Shown here piece after piece: positions 16,027-24,986 of a stretch of DNA of 64,000 bases. The position numbers were made by a program, and so were the translations under genes. Every line of letters begins with the position of its first letter. Positions within the stretch are counted from its first letter, which is position 1. Source of the DNA: Nostoc foliaceum FACHB-393 (GTDB lineage: Bacteria; Cyanobacteriota; Cyanobacteriia; Cyanobacteriales; Nostocaceae); contig NZ_JACJTD010000014.1 of assembly GCF_014698505.1 (NCBI RefSeq), forward strand, positions 103,670 to 167,669, in the 5' to 3' direction. The notes beneath the pieces were generated by a model. The model saw only the letters and a program-made list of their open reading frames with translations, searched no databases and was not told where the DNA came from.

Positions 16027-16677
16027 AAACCTCCTAAAAAATGAAAGTTGAATTAGAAGTTTTTTCTTTCTTTTGTTGTAGTGCTTGTAATTTTTTCACT
16101 TGGCATCAGAAAGTAACTTCAGATACTAAACTTATTAACAATTTCTTTCAAATCTTATGCTGCTTCTTTTATATTTCTTGTCTATCCTAGTACGGAAATC
16201 ACCCACTCCTAAAGAGGTAAATTCATTCTGAATTATTAATTTTTGGTAATCTGGTGCAATTTTAAATATAGTTTTTTTAGAAAAAATAATTGTCTAAAAT
16301 CGCTCAAAACTAAGTTAAGTAGTCATAAAAAGCTAAAAACCTCTATTATTGCCTGCAAATTATTTGATTTTATAATGTTATTTAAAGAAGAAACTGTCTA
16401 GTCAGTTTTTGGGCGGCTTTCCGTACCTAGAGGATAACCCGTAGCGGACTAAAAGACAGATTCTTGTACAGTACTTAGTTTGAAATTAGAAGTGCCAAAG
16501 CTTGATTAGGAATTCTATCCAAATTTTTACCCATATCATCCTTAGCCACCTTAAAAGGGAATAAGGAGATTACCAGAATTAAAATCTCTCTATTCACTCT
16601 AGACAATTGGGGAATACGAAAAAAGGAGAGGAGAGAGTTAAATTATTGACTTATTACATAAGATGTGATATTTTATT
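16027..16677. other. long intergenic region before the permease gene
   Basis: Some 650 bp, AT-rich, with polypurine GGAGAGGAGAGAG near 16625. I looked for remains of the usual PotA, PotB or PotD partner genes and saw none. No RNA gene is recognised. Confidence 0.5.
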
Positions 16678-17514
16678 TTGCTAATCAACAAAACAAATAT
16701 AAACGTGAATATCTCTCCATCTCTAAAAAAACCGCGTGTCTCATGGCAGGCGGTTTTCTCACTGCTGATATTTGTGTTCATGTACCTGCCCATACTGGTA
16801 CTTGGCTTTTATAGCTTCAATCAGTCGCCCTACAGCGCAACTTGGCAAGGATTCACTCTCGATTGGTATCGCAAGTTGTTCAGTGACGATCGCATCTTAT
16901 CAGCTTTGCAAAACAGTATGATAGTTGCTGGTTGTGCAGTGGGAATTTCAGCAGTGCTGGGAACTTTGATGGCGGTTGGGTTGGCGCGTTACGAATTTCC
17001 TGGTAAGAAATTGTATCGGGGTATTGCTTACCTACCATTGATTATTCCCGATATTGCGATCGCAGTGGCTACCCTAGTATGTCTAGCAGCGTTTGCCATA
17101 CCTTTGAGTTTATGGACGATAGTTGCAGCCCATGTGGTGTTTTGTCTGGCCTACGTAGGACTTGTGGTCGCTTCACGACTGACTAATTTAGATCCTCACT
17201 TAGAAGAAGCAGCACTAGATTTAGGCGCTACACCAACGCAAGCTTTCATCAAAGTATTGCTACCTCAATTAATGCCTGGTATAGTAGCTGGTTGTCTCTT
17301 AGCCTTTGTCCTCAGCTTAGATGACTTTCTCATTGCCAGTTTTACCGCTGGTAGCGGTTCTAACACCCTACCAATGGAGATTTTTAGCCGAATTAGAACA
17401 GGAGTCAAACCTGATATTAACGCGCTGAGTGTGATGTTGATTTCAGTATCTGCGATCGCTGCTATTGTAGCTGAATTAATTCGCGCTTCTGGAGAGAATA
17501 AAAACTTAAGATAA
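16678..17514 (+). CDS. potC: PotC-type ABC transporter permease
   Basis: Inner-membrane permease of the spermidine/putrescine class, about 278 residues with six hydrophobic segments. The cytoplasmic EAA loop reads EEAALDLGATPTQAFIKVLLPQLMPGI-like (residues about 180-205), the contact site for the ATPase. The family end (ALSVMLISVSAIAAI) is intact, so it is not truncated. The start is uncertain: a TTG at 16678 after an in-frame stop at 16666, or a GTG at 16705; neither has a clear ribosome site. No PotA, PotB or PotD homologue lies beside it, so it is an orphan in this window. Substrate could be a polyamine or another cation. Confidence 0.8.
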   Translation: MLINKTNINVNISPSLKKPRVSWQAVFSLLIFVFMYLPILVLGFYSFNQSPYSATWQGFTLDWYRKLFSDDRILSALQNSMIVAGCAVGISAVLGTLMAVGLARYEFPGKKLYRGIAYLPLIIPDIAIAVATLVCLAAFAIPLSLWTIVAAHVVFCLAYVGLVVASRLTNLDPHLEEAALDLGATPTQAFIKVLLPQLMPGIVAGCLLAFVLSLDDFLIASFTAGSGSNTLPMEIFSRIRTGVKPDINALSVMLISVSAIAAIVAELIRASGENKNLR

Positions 17515-17594
17515 AACTCGCAATTGGTAATCAAAATTAGAGATAAGTTGGTTCTCCATGAACTTTTTCGAGTGGTAAATAAAAGCTATATTAA

Positions 17595-17621
17595 AAGAGA
17601 CGTTGCAATTTAACGTCTCTT
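17595..17621. terminator. hairpin after the permease gene
   Basis: AAGAGACGTT (17595-17604) and its exact complement (17612-17621) form a 10-bp stem with a 7-base loop, 80 bases after the stop codon. No T-run follows on the plus strand. The GAGACG word links it to the Nostoc palindromic repeats seen at 30990-31052. Confidence 0.45.
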
Positions 17622-17810
17622 CACCCGTTGTACTCGTGTATTCATATCTACTAATATTTATAAACGTCCCAATATAAACAAACATATAGCCTTTGTTTAT
17701 AAGGAAGTTTAGGCACATGAATAAACTTCCGTGTTCGCTTCTCTACATAACTGTTTTCAATTAGATAATATTGGGGCTAACTTTGGAGAAGATGCTATTT
17801 TCCTCTCATT

Positions 17811-19649
17811 ATGCAAATCTGCCAAAATCCCAATTGCTCAAATCCATTCAACTCTGATAGCAATAGATTTTGCGTGAGTTGCGGACAAAGCAACTTTGGC
17901 AAACTTCTAAGAAGCCGTTACCGTGTATTGAGACTTCTAGGTGAAGGTGGATTTAGCAGAACCTATGCTACAGAAGATGTAGACAGACTAAATGCGCCTT
18001 GCGTCATCAAGCAATTTTTCCCACAGTTTCAGGGAACAGGACAACGCACCAAAGCAGCAGAATTTTTCAAAGAAGAGGCTTTTCGGTTGTATGAACTGGG
18101 AGAAAATCATACCCAAATCCCCAGATTACTTGCTTACTTTGAACAAGGTGCTAGCTTATATCTCGTACAAGAATTTATTCAAGGAAAAACCCTGTTACAA
18201 GAAGTTCAGCAACAAATCTATGGTGAAGCACAAATTTGGGAACTTTTAGCTGATTTATTGCCAGTTCTACAATTCATTCATACTCATAATGTCATTCATC
18301 GGGATATCAAACCAGAAAATATTATCCGCCGTGCAAGTGATAAAAAACCTGTTTTAATTGACTTTGGCGGTGCTAAACAGGTAACACAAACTAGTTTAGG
18401 AAGACAAGCTACAGTAATTTATACCCTTGGTTATGCCCCAACTGAACAAATGGCTGGATTTGCTTGTCACGGTAGTGATTTGTATGCTTTGGGTGTAACT
18501 TGCGTGCGTCTTTTAACTCGATGTTTGCCTTTGCAGGATGCTTCTGGACAGGTTAATGACCCTATTTATGATGCTATGAATGCTCAGTGGTTGTGGCGTG
18601 AACGGTTACAAGAAAAAGGTATTACTATCAGCGACGACTTAGGAAAAATTTTAGATAAATTATTAAAACATCTACCTAGCGAGAGATATCAAACAGCAGT
18701 AGAAGTTATCAATGATTTGAAATTTGCAACATCGAACATTGAACCTGTTGCTCTAAAAATTGTTTCGATGTCTCAAACGATATTACCGCCGCTACCACAA
18801 AAAGTAATAGTACCATTACCCCCGTTAGAAACCTTTGAATTTGACGTAGTGACAGTAGACACAGGTGGTAGAGAAGTAAACCGCATGAGTTGCAATGCAA
18901 ACTTCTTTGCCGAAGAATTGGGTAAATCTGTCACATTAGAAATGGTGTCGATTCCTGGTGGTACTTACATGATGGGTTCACCGGAGTTTGAAGGAGATGC
19001 TGACGAACGTCCTCGACATCAAGTTACCGTTGAACCATTTTTTATGGGAAAATTTCCCGTAACTCAAGCACAGTGGAGAGTAGTAGCAGCTTTACCCAAA
19101 GTCAAACAAGCTTTAAATCCTAATCCATCTAAATTCAAAGGTTTAGATAGACCAGTAGAAAATGTATCTTGGTATGAGGCTGTAGAATTCTGTCTCAGAC
19201 TATCAGCAAAAACTGGACGCGACTATCGTTTACCGAGTGAGGCTGAATGGGAATATGCTTGTCGGGCTGGAACTACAACATCCTTCCACTTTGGCGAAAC
19301 CATTACCTCTGAGTTAGTCAGTTGCACTATCGAACCAAAAAGCAAATTCCGTAAAGAAACAACCAACGTCGGTAGTTTTGAAGTCGCTAACGCCTTTGGA
19401 TTGTACGATATGCACGGGCTAGTTTGGGAATGGTGCGCTGATTCGTGGCATAACAATTACAGTGATGCACCCTCAGATGGAACAGCTTGGGAAGTTGGCG
19501 GTGATATTAATCGCCGGGTACTACGCGGTGGTTCTTGGAGTTTCAATGCAGAACTTTGTCGCAGCGCTAGCCGTAGCTGGAATGAGTCAGACGGTGGACT
19601 GAGGGTTTGTGGCTTTAGAGTAGTATTTTCCGTAGAGGAGATTATTTAG
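17811..19649 (+). CDS. Ser/Thr protein kinase fused to an FGE-sulfatase domain
   Basis: A 612-residue two-module signalling protein. Residues 1-30 hold a zinc-ribbon-like CQNPNC...CVSC segment. Residues about 37-310 form a Hanks-type kinase: glycine loop GEGGFSRTY at 44-52, lysine K67, HRDIKPEN at 163-170 and DFGGAKQ at 184-190, so it looks catalytically competent. Residues about 370-608 form a formylglycine-generating-enzyme/sulfatase-modifying domain (IPGGTYMMGSP, RLPSEAEWEYACRAG, LRGGSW, CGFRV). This kinase-FGE fusion is common in filamentous cyanobacteria; the FGE module may be a sensor or ligand-binding domain. The downstream 153-aa gene follows after 27 bp. Confidence 0.92.
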   Translation: MQICQNPNCSNPFNSDSNRFCVSCGQSNFGKLLRSRYRVLRLLGEGGFSRTYATEDVDRLNAPCVIKQFFPQFQGTGQRTKAAEFFKEEAFRLYELGENHTQIPRLLAYFEQGASLYLVQEFIQGKTLLQEVQQQIYGEAQIWELLADLLPVLQFIHTHNVIHRDIKPENIIRRASDKKPVLIDFGGAKQVTQTSLGRQATVIYTLGYAPTEQMAGFACHGSDLYALGVTCVRLLTRCLPLQDASGQVNDPIYDAMNAQWLWRERLQEKGITISDDLGKILDKLLKHLPSERYQTAVEVINDLKFATSNIEPVALKIVSMSQTILPPLPQKVIVPLPPLETFEFDVVTVDTGGREVNRMSCNANFFAEELGKSVTLEMVSIPGGTYMMGSPEFEGDADERPRHQVTVEPFFMGKFPVTQAQWRVVAALPKVKQALNPNPSKFKGLDRPVENVSWYEAVEFCLRLSAKTGRDYRLPSEAEWEYACRAGTTTSFHFGETITSELVSCTIEPKSKFRKETTNVGSFEVANAFGLYDMHGLVWEWCADSWHNNYSDAPSDGTAWEVGGDINRRVLRGGSWSFNAELCRSASRSWNESDGGLRVCGFRVVFSVEEII

Positions 19650-19676
19650 CAATTTAATTCAAAGGCTGTATAAATT

Positions 19677-20138
19677 ATGAAAGACAGAATTGAGAAAGGT
19701 GACATAGTACTTATAAATAAAAGTGGAAAATATCATAATCAAGTGGGTGAAGTTAGCGAAGTTGATTACAATATTTTCTTCGTCAAAATAGTGCTAGTAA
19801 AGTTAGATAATCAACAAGAAGCCTTTGAAGAAAAAGATTTACAATTACAAACTAAAAAGCCGAGCCTGAAAGAAGTCATTGCATCAGTAGATAAAATTCT
19901 AGAACAAGTTGAGCAGATTCCCCACTTGCCAGCAAAAGAGCAAGTAGAGTTACCCAACCGTCTAAAATATCTGAAATTAGATATTCCTAAACTAGATAAA
20001 CATGTGATTCAAAAAAACTTCGACAGTATAGATAAAATACTCGCAGCAGCAAGAGAAGCAGACTCATCAGCAAGCTTTTGGCAGGAAATAGATCCTAATT
20101 TGCAGAAAATCAGCTGGTGGATTAGAACAAGCTTGTAA
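19677..20138 (+). CDS. hypothetical protein next to the kinase
   Basis: A 153-residue soluble protein. The N-terminal 55 residues (KGDIVLINKSGKYHNQVGEV) look like a small SH3/KOW-type barrel, and the rest is charged and mostly helical (EVIASVDKILEQVEQI). It follows the kinase-FGE gene by 27 bp on the same strand, so the two are probably co-transcribed and it may be a partner or substrate. Family not recognised. Confidence 0.65.
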   Translation: MKDRIEKGDIVLINKSGKYHNQVGEVSEVDYNIFFVKIVLVKLDNQQEAFEEKDLQLQTKKPSLKEVIASVDKILEQVEQIPHLPAKEQVELPNRLKYLKLDIPKLDKHVIQKNFDSIDKILAAAREADSSASFWQEIDPNLQKISWWIRTSL

Positions 20139-20210
20139 ACCAAGAAGTAAGTCGGCGAGAATAAATCAAACTATAGCAATCCAATTTATCTGCTTCCCAG
20201 ACTCTGGCTG

Positions 20211-20315
20211 CCGCCTTAAGACTTTCGGCAGCAGCCCGATGAAGTGCATTTCCAGTCAGAGGCTGGAAAGGAGATTTTAACCTAAGTTGACACTAATTAG
20301 CATTGCTGTACCCCT
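20211..20315 (+). repeat. dispersed intergenic repeat, copy A
   Basis: Shares with 34677-34795 a run of matched blocks in order: GCCTT, GCAGCAGCCC.ATGA.GTGCA, TTTCCAG......GGCTGGAAA, GAG.TTTTAA, TTGAC and TATTGC/CATTGC..CCCCT. Contains a CCAG/CTGG hairpin. Same strand in both places. Confidence 0.6.
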
Positions 20316-20355
20316 AGCAACGTATTTGTATCATTATTCAAGTGAAATGATATAA
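20301..20355 (+). repeat. dispersed motif related to 9991-10048
   Basis: ATTGCTGT, CCCTAGCAACGT, TTTGTATCATTATT and AAGTGAAATGATA; the last part forms a TATCATT/AATGATA inverted repeat. It directly abuts the 20211-20315 repeat. Confidence 0.55.
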
Positions 20356-20752
20356 AAAGTACTTCAATTCTTCACCTGAACTTATTAATAATTAAAGGAA
20401 AAACTCATACTTGTCCACATAATAATGGTTAGTTGAAAGCTAAGTTATTAGAAATGGACATAATTAAACATAACTATATTTTTATCATTTTTAGCCTTAA
20501 TGCCTTATGCCTCACACTTTATGCTCTGTCCTCAGCAGTTATGTTTATTTGCACCCTTTACTTAGCCTTACCTTCCTAACTGTATGACTTAAATTTTGAT
20601 ATTAACTTGATGATTACTTCATCTTAACTTTAAAAAAGTAGTTTTTTCTCTTTTAAGGCTGTTTATTTAACGGCTATCACTAAGTTTTTAGATTAGTAAA
20701 TGGCGTGTTATTAGATAAAATAATCTAGAAAGATCATCAAAAGTATATATGT

Positions 20753-21427
20753 ATGCGTTTTTCTCAGTTTGCAGGGATTCTTGGTTGTACAACAGCAGCT
20801 TTTATATCAATTGCGCCCATACAGGTAGAAGCTGCAACTTTTAAAGTGATATCTGGAGTCACCAGCATTGATCGTGACCACGAGGATATTCTTAGAAATA
20901 TCGGGCTAAAATTGACAGGCAGTAATAATACAGTCGCACCAATTCCCAGCAATTATTTAGTTGGCTTTAACATCGACTCAGCCACCAGTTTCATGTTCAG
21001 CGATGAAGGCAGTTTTACTCCGCTCTCAGGTACAATTGAGCATACTGGTAGTGTTACCTTCAACGATCAAATTACTGTTGGTGAGTTTTCAATTGCTTTT
21101 GCTCCGGGACGTACTACCAAAGATGCCAGCGGATTTGTTTTAAGAGATACAATTTCTTTAAATACAATTTTGTTTGATTTGAGTATTCCAGAACCTGTAG
21201 CATTTGATGGCGAAAATTTAACCATCCCTGATGTTAAATTGTTAATTTCTCCAGAGTTTGCTGGTATTCTGCAAAACTCTAACTTAGCTGGTTTATTTGC
21301 TGGAACTGCCCGAATTGATGCTCAAGTTGCTGCCGTACCTGAACCTGACAGTGTACTAGCAACTTTGGCAGCAGGTGCGGCTCTCTTGGCAACTAGGTTT
21401 TTAACTCAAAAAATTAAATGCACCTGA
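20753..21427 (+). CDS. PEP-CTERM sorting-signal protein
   Basis: A 224-residue exported protein. An N-terminal signal peptide (about residues 1-27, ending near VEAATF) is followed by a beta-rich domain, and the C terminus carries VPEPDSVLATLAAGAALLATRFL then KIK, which is the VPEP motif, hydrophobic helix and basic tail of the PEP-CTERM/exosortase sorting signal. It should be processed and anchored or released at the cell surface; cyanobacterial members often accompany exopolysaccharide. Its last 14 bases overlap the convergent oxidoreductase gene. Confidence 0.82.
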   Translation: MRFSQFAGILGCTTAAFISIAPIQVEAATFKVISGVTSIDRDHEDILRNIGLKLTGSNNTVAPIPSNYLVGFNIDSATSFMFSDEGSFTPLSGTIEHTGSVTFNDQITVGEFSIAFAPGRTTKDASGFVLRDTISLNTILFDLSIPEPVAFDGENLTIPDVKLLISPEFAGILQNSNLAGLFAGTARIDAQVAAVPEPDSVLATLAAGAALLATRFLTQKIKCT

Positions 21428-22955
21428 TATCTTGAAGCATAGCTAAATGCTTCTTAACAGGTGCAAGTGTATTTGCAGCAATTAGCCCACTGGCGGCGAC
21501 TGCTGGTAAACCAATGCCAGGAAATGTCGAGTCTCCACAGCACATCAGTCCTGGTAGAGGTGTGCTGGGGCCAGGAAACATACTACTTCCAGCCTGAATT
21601 GCTGGGCCATAAGAACCTTGGTGACGACGGAGAAAACGCTCGTGGGTTAGAGGTGTACCAACAAGTGTGATTTCGCAACGAGAGCGAATATCTGGAATTA
21701 TCCGCTGTAGCGCTTGCCACATTACTTCTGCACGCGATCGCTTTTGTTCGGCATATTCTTGGTTCTTTCTATCCATCCCCTGCCAGATAGCATATGGCTC
21801 ATTACCAGGAGTATAAACATGAATCACGTGCTTACCCGGTGGTGCTAGGGATGGATCGAGAATTGAAGGGATTGATATCACCACAACATTCTGAGGTGCT
21901 GTTATGCCCAATTCCCAGTTATTAACCACAATGTAATGACACCGCAAATTTGACTGTAATCCTTGAGCATCAATGCCTAGATGTAGATGCATAAAGCTAT
22001 CACATTCAGGGGTAGCCTCTCGTTTAGCGCGGTACTGTTTAGGTATTGCCTTTTCTGGTAGTAACTTCAGTGTGTCCCAAACCGAGGCATTAGAAATTAC
22101 TGCTCGTTTTGCGCGAATTTCGGAGCGATCGCGCAGACGCACACCCACCGCTTGATTACCTTCTACAAGCACTTGCTCCACGTGAGCGCCCAGCATCAGC
22201 TTCCCTCCGTGACGCTCCAATCCTTGTACAAGGGTGTCAACTAAAGCACCACTACCACCAATCGGATATTCAAGTATTGCGTCTGGCCGATACCAGTCCG
22301 CAAACATAAATCCTACCTCTGCGGCACTAGTGCCATCTGCTGGCAATCCAGAAAGCAGAAAACAAAGCAAATTCAGCCAGTTTCGGGTAAAGGGGTCTTT
22401 AACAACGCCATCCATAATCCGGCTAAAGGGGCCCGTCAGCTTGATTATATTTGCAAAATGTTTTGTCAGAGATGGGACAAATGGGCCTACAGTTCTAGCT
22501 GCACCAAGATCAAAACGTAATGCCGCTGGTGGTATGGAAGTTGCGGCCCTAGCGAATGGTTCCATAACGCGCTGGAGTTCCTGCCATTCGGCTACAGCAT
22601 CATGTCCCCGGAATTTCATCAGCACTTCACAAAACTGCTCCGCACCAACCGAGGTGTCAAAATCACCTTCTGGTACAGAACAACCCCAGGTATCGTAGGT
22701 TACGCATGGTAATTCTGAACCAATTGCATCTAACACTTGCCGCAGAGGGTTGGCAGAGGGGCTGTAAGATAGTCCAGAGTAAAGGGACGGGCCCGAGTCA
22801 AATTTGAACCCATTGCGCTCAAAAGCATGGGCAGCACCTCCAGCAATGGAGTGGCTTTCGCAGACTATCACATCAAAGCCATACCGTGCCAAAAGAGCAG
22901 CACAACTCAAACCGCCAATACCGCTACCAATAACAACTACATCTGTAATTTGCAT
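21414..22955 (-). CDS. FAD-dependent phytoene desaturase/CrtH-CrtO-like oxidoreductase
   Basis: A 513-residue flavoprotein (from the ATG at 22955; a TTG lies four codons upstream). The Rossmann FAD motif VVIGSGIGGLSCAALLARYG is at the N terminus, followed by GGAAHAFERNGFKFDSGPSL. The C-terminal GIGLPAVAASGLIAANTL is the FAD-closing segment of this superfamily. It belongs to the carotenoid desaturase/isomerase (CrtI/CrtH/CrtO) group, but the exact reaction cannot be fixed; all-trans-retinol-saturase-like relatives also look like this. The gene overlaps the convergent PEP-CTERM gene by 14 bp. Confidence 0.82.
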   Translation of the reverse strand: MQITDVVVIGSGIGGLSCAALLARYGFDVIVCESHSIAGGAAHAFERNGFKFDSGPSLYSGLSYSPSANPLRQVLDAIGSELPCVTYDTWGCSVPEGDFDTSVGAEQFCEVLMKFRGHDAVAEWQELQRVMEPFARAATSIPPAALRFDLGAARTVGPFVPSLTKHFANIIKLTGPFSRIMDGVVKDPFTRNWLNLLCFLLSGLPADGTSAAEVGFMFADWYRPDAILEYPIGGSGALVDTLVQGLERHGGKLMLGAHVEQVLVEGNQAVGVRLRDRSEIRAKRAVISNASVWDTLKLLPEKAIPKQYRAKREATPECDSFMHLHLGIDAQGLQSNLRCHYIVVNNWELGITAPQNVVVISIPSILDPSLAPPGKHVIHVYTPGNEPYAIWQGMDRKNQEYAEQKRSRAEVMWQALQRIIPDIRSRCEITLVGTPLTHERFLRRHQGSYGPAIQAGSSMFPGPSTPLPGLMCCGDSTFPGIGLPAVAASGLIAANTLAPVKKHLAMLQDIRCI

Positions 22956-23748
22956 ATATGTTTGCAACCATGAATTAAAACAGCCGGGGAAACTTGGATA
23001 ATATCATTCGCTCCGCCATTCATAAACTGCTCTAATTGGTTAATATCATCAGTAAGGATAGATATTAAACCGCCAGTGCTGCGTTCTTCAGATTAAAGAC
23101 TTGATTCGGGCAGACTGATGAAAATTGATATATTGAGACACGGACACAGGGAAATATTTATTCTCCGCGCTACTCCCTACCTATGATTGGTTGATTTATA
23201 GCCTATTATGGCATTTAGTTAATTCTAGATACTCCAAATTTTGAATTTAATTTTAAACCTGTTTTCATCACCTTAATAACCCAGGCTATGTTGGCATAAT
23301 TTCTATTTATATAGAGCTGAATAAAGTCATAATTGTAGCTTAATTACCATCAATTTAGTATTAACAATACTGAAGAAGTCCTTAACCTAAATTTGTACTA
23401 ACTTTAACTCAACCTTTGCTTACGCTGTATCTCTTAGTAAGAAGATTGTGTAGTAACTATGGCAAAATACTGTATTTCAATCGGTATTTAGATGTATGAC
23501 TACCATTAACCCAGAGCTAGAAGCTAAATCGGAGGTTGTAACAAGTTGCTGTTTACTGCATTAAGGATCAGAGATTCATGAAACTGCAACTGACCCAAAT
23601 ACACTTTGAGCCAAATTAACTGAAGCGTAGACCCATGAGACACAAAGGTTCTGCTTGCATAGATAGCGGAAAACCAAGTGTCTACGCCGACAGTATGACA
23701 TTTGCATATTTTCTGTGGAGTTTTCTTAACTATTCTTGAGGAGTACAA
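22956..23748. other. long intergenic region
   Basis: AT-rich. At 23494 an ATG opens MTTINPELEAKSEVV then stops after 22 codons, which may be the stump of a lost gene or a leader. The strong GAGGAG ribosome site for the next gene lies just before 23749. No RNA gene is recognised. Confidence 0.45.
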
Positions 23749-24249
23749 ATGCTTGAGGCTATCGCTGTTGCTTGGTTATTACTATTTTTTGGTGATTTTT
23801 TATCTACATTTATTTATCATGTACCCGAGCACGTTTTTGGTAGCCTTCATTTAAAAACGCACCACTCCTGGAAGAAGGACTTCCGCCACTACGCTATTTT
23901 GACTTTTAATCCCCAGGTTCTTTTAGATGGTATCTTGGGAGCTTTGCCTTATGTACTCATAGCAGTAGTCTTGTGGTCTTTTTCTCCCATCGGCGTTATC
24001 TCTGGATTACTGCTTGGTCAGCTTCATGTATGGTGGAGACACATAAGTGTACTGGGTTGGCAAACTTCAAAGCCTGTAAATATTTTATGCCAAATTCTAT
24101 TTATTACTACTCCTGAGAGACACTGGTTACATCATCACAAAACTAATTTAGGTTTCGGTGATATCTTCACCTTTTTTGAACAGCCTGCACAAATGTGGTT
24201 ACGCTGGCTTCGGCTACTCAGACTTCGTTTTCGCTACTCTCGAATCTAA
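23749..24249 (+). CDS. fatty acid hydroxylase/sterol desaturase-like membrane protein
   Basis: A 166-residue integral membrane protein with hydrophobic segments at about 1-22, 58-78 and 85-95. It has His clusters typical of di-iron hydroxylases: HVPEH (24-28), HLKTHH (34-39), HYAI near 47, WWRH near 97 and HWLHHH near 126. The family hydroxylates or desaturates lipids, sterols or carotenoids. It is short, lacking the extra length of larger family members. GAGGAG lies 7 bases before the ATG, and a strong terminator follows. Neighbouring the carotenoid-type oxidoreductase, it may act on a lipid or carotenoid, but this is inference. Confidence 0.75.
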   Translation: MLEAIAVAWLLLFFGDFLSTFIYHVPEHVFGSLHLKTHHSWKKDFRHYAILTFNPQVLLDGILGALPYVLIAVVLWSFSPIGVISGLLLGQLHVWWRHISVLGWQTSKPVNILCQILFITTPERHWLHHHKTNLGFGDIFTFFEQPAQMWLRWLRLLRLRFRYSRI

Positions 24250-24986
24250 CTGAAGTTACTGCTTACCTAAATACTTTTTAAAATTACCAAAAAAAGCTGC
24301 GATCGCAGCTTTTTTTGTAGACTATTTATTTTTTGCCAAAGAGCGGATTATTCTAGTCTTAGAAATGCAGTTACCTACATACTCAAAAAAGCTGATTCCC
24401 AATTTACGAGTAGTCGCAACAAGAGACATCAATTGACCATAGCTTTAAAACTATGCCTTTATATAGTTATTTCTATAACTCATCAAAAAGTAAGCGAGTT
24501 ACACAGGCGCAATAACGCCTCTGCTACCGAGTTTAAAGATATTTGCTACCGCTCAACTTTGCTGTTATATCGCCCATCTTTTTGGGAAAACTAGTCTTAA
24601 TTAGTAAATTATTATATTCCACTAGATTTTTATGACTATTTCTTTCTTTTTGGGAGATGTTGGGCGTAGTTTGCTTATCCAAAGGAGTATGGATAGCTGC
24701 GGTGAAGAAGGCAGCAGGCAGGATAGCGCAGCCGTAGCGAGTCCGCGAGCGTCGGCAAGAGGCAGGAGGAGAAAATCATCCGGGGATTCGACCCCTCCTG
24801 AATTGAAGCCACTGAACTCTCGTAAAGAGCGGGAAGCTAACGCAACAGTGAGGGACTTAAATCCAAGCTCCCTCTGGTCGCGGCAGGAGGTTGAGGACAG
24901 TTTTCCTCTTGCCTTCCTCGATATAATTAATAACCTACTTGGCTTGAATGCGGTCAATTTACAACCTGCTGCTTATGAGGTGTTTC
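24250..24986. other. intergenic region with repeat debris
   Basis: After the terminator there is a stretch (about 24690-24790) with CAGCCGTAGCGAGTCCGCGA, a common Nostoc intergenic repeat class. An in-frame run near 24770-24870 (GDSTPPELKPLNSRKEREAN) weakly recalls the C-terminal tail of a TnpB-type transposase. Confidence 0.45.
24289..24316 (+). terminator. intrinsic terminator built on a HIP1 octamer
   Basis: AAAAAAGCTGC and GCAGCTTTTTT pair around a central GATC, so the whole is a near-perfect palindrome containing GCGATCGC, with A- and T-runs on both sides. It should terminate in both directions. Confidence 0.85.

Larger units (their letters stand above)
20139..20752. other. intergenic region with composite dispersed repeats
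   Basis: Holds the 20211-20315 repeat (second copy at 34677-34795) and, overlapping its end, the 20301-20355 motif (second copy at 9991-10048). The remainder is AT-rich upstream sequence of the PEP-CTERM gene. No gene is seen. Confidence 0.5.

Noticed and set aside
22234..22698. Plus-strand 154-codon frame inside the CrtH/CrtO-like gene
   Set aside because: Antisense to a well-supported flavoprotein gene.
23524..23748. Minus-strand 74-codon frame upstream of the hydroxylase-like gene
   Set aside because: Unlike any known protein, and would overlap the promoter of the plus-strand gene.
24781..24800. tRNA-like GGGGATTCGACCCC arm
   Set aside because: The seven-base loop and flanking acceptor and anticodon stems cannot be built; the context is protein-coding debris and repeats.
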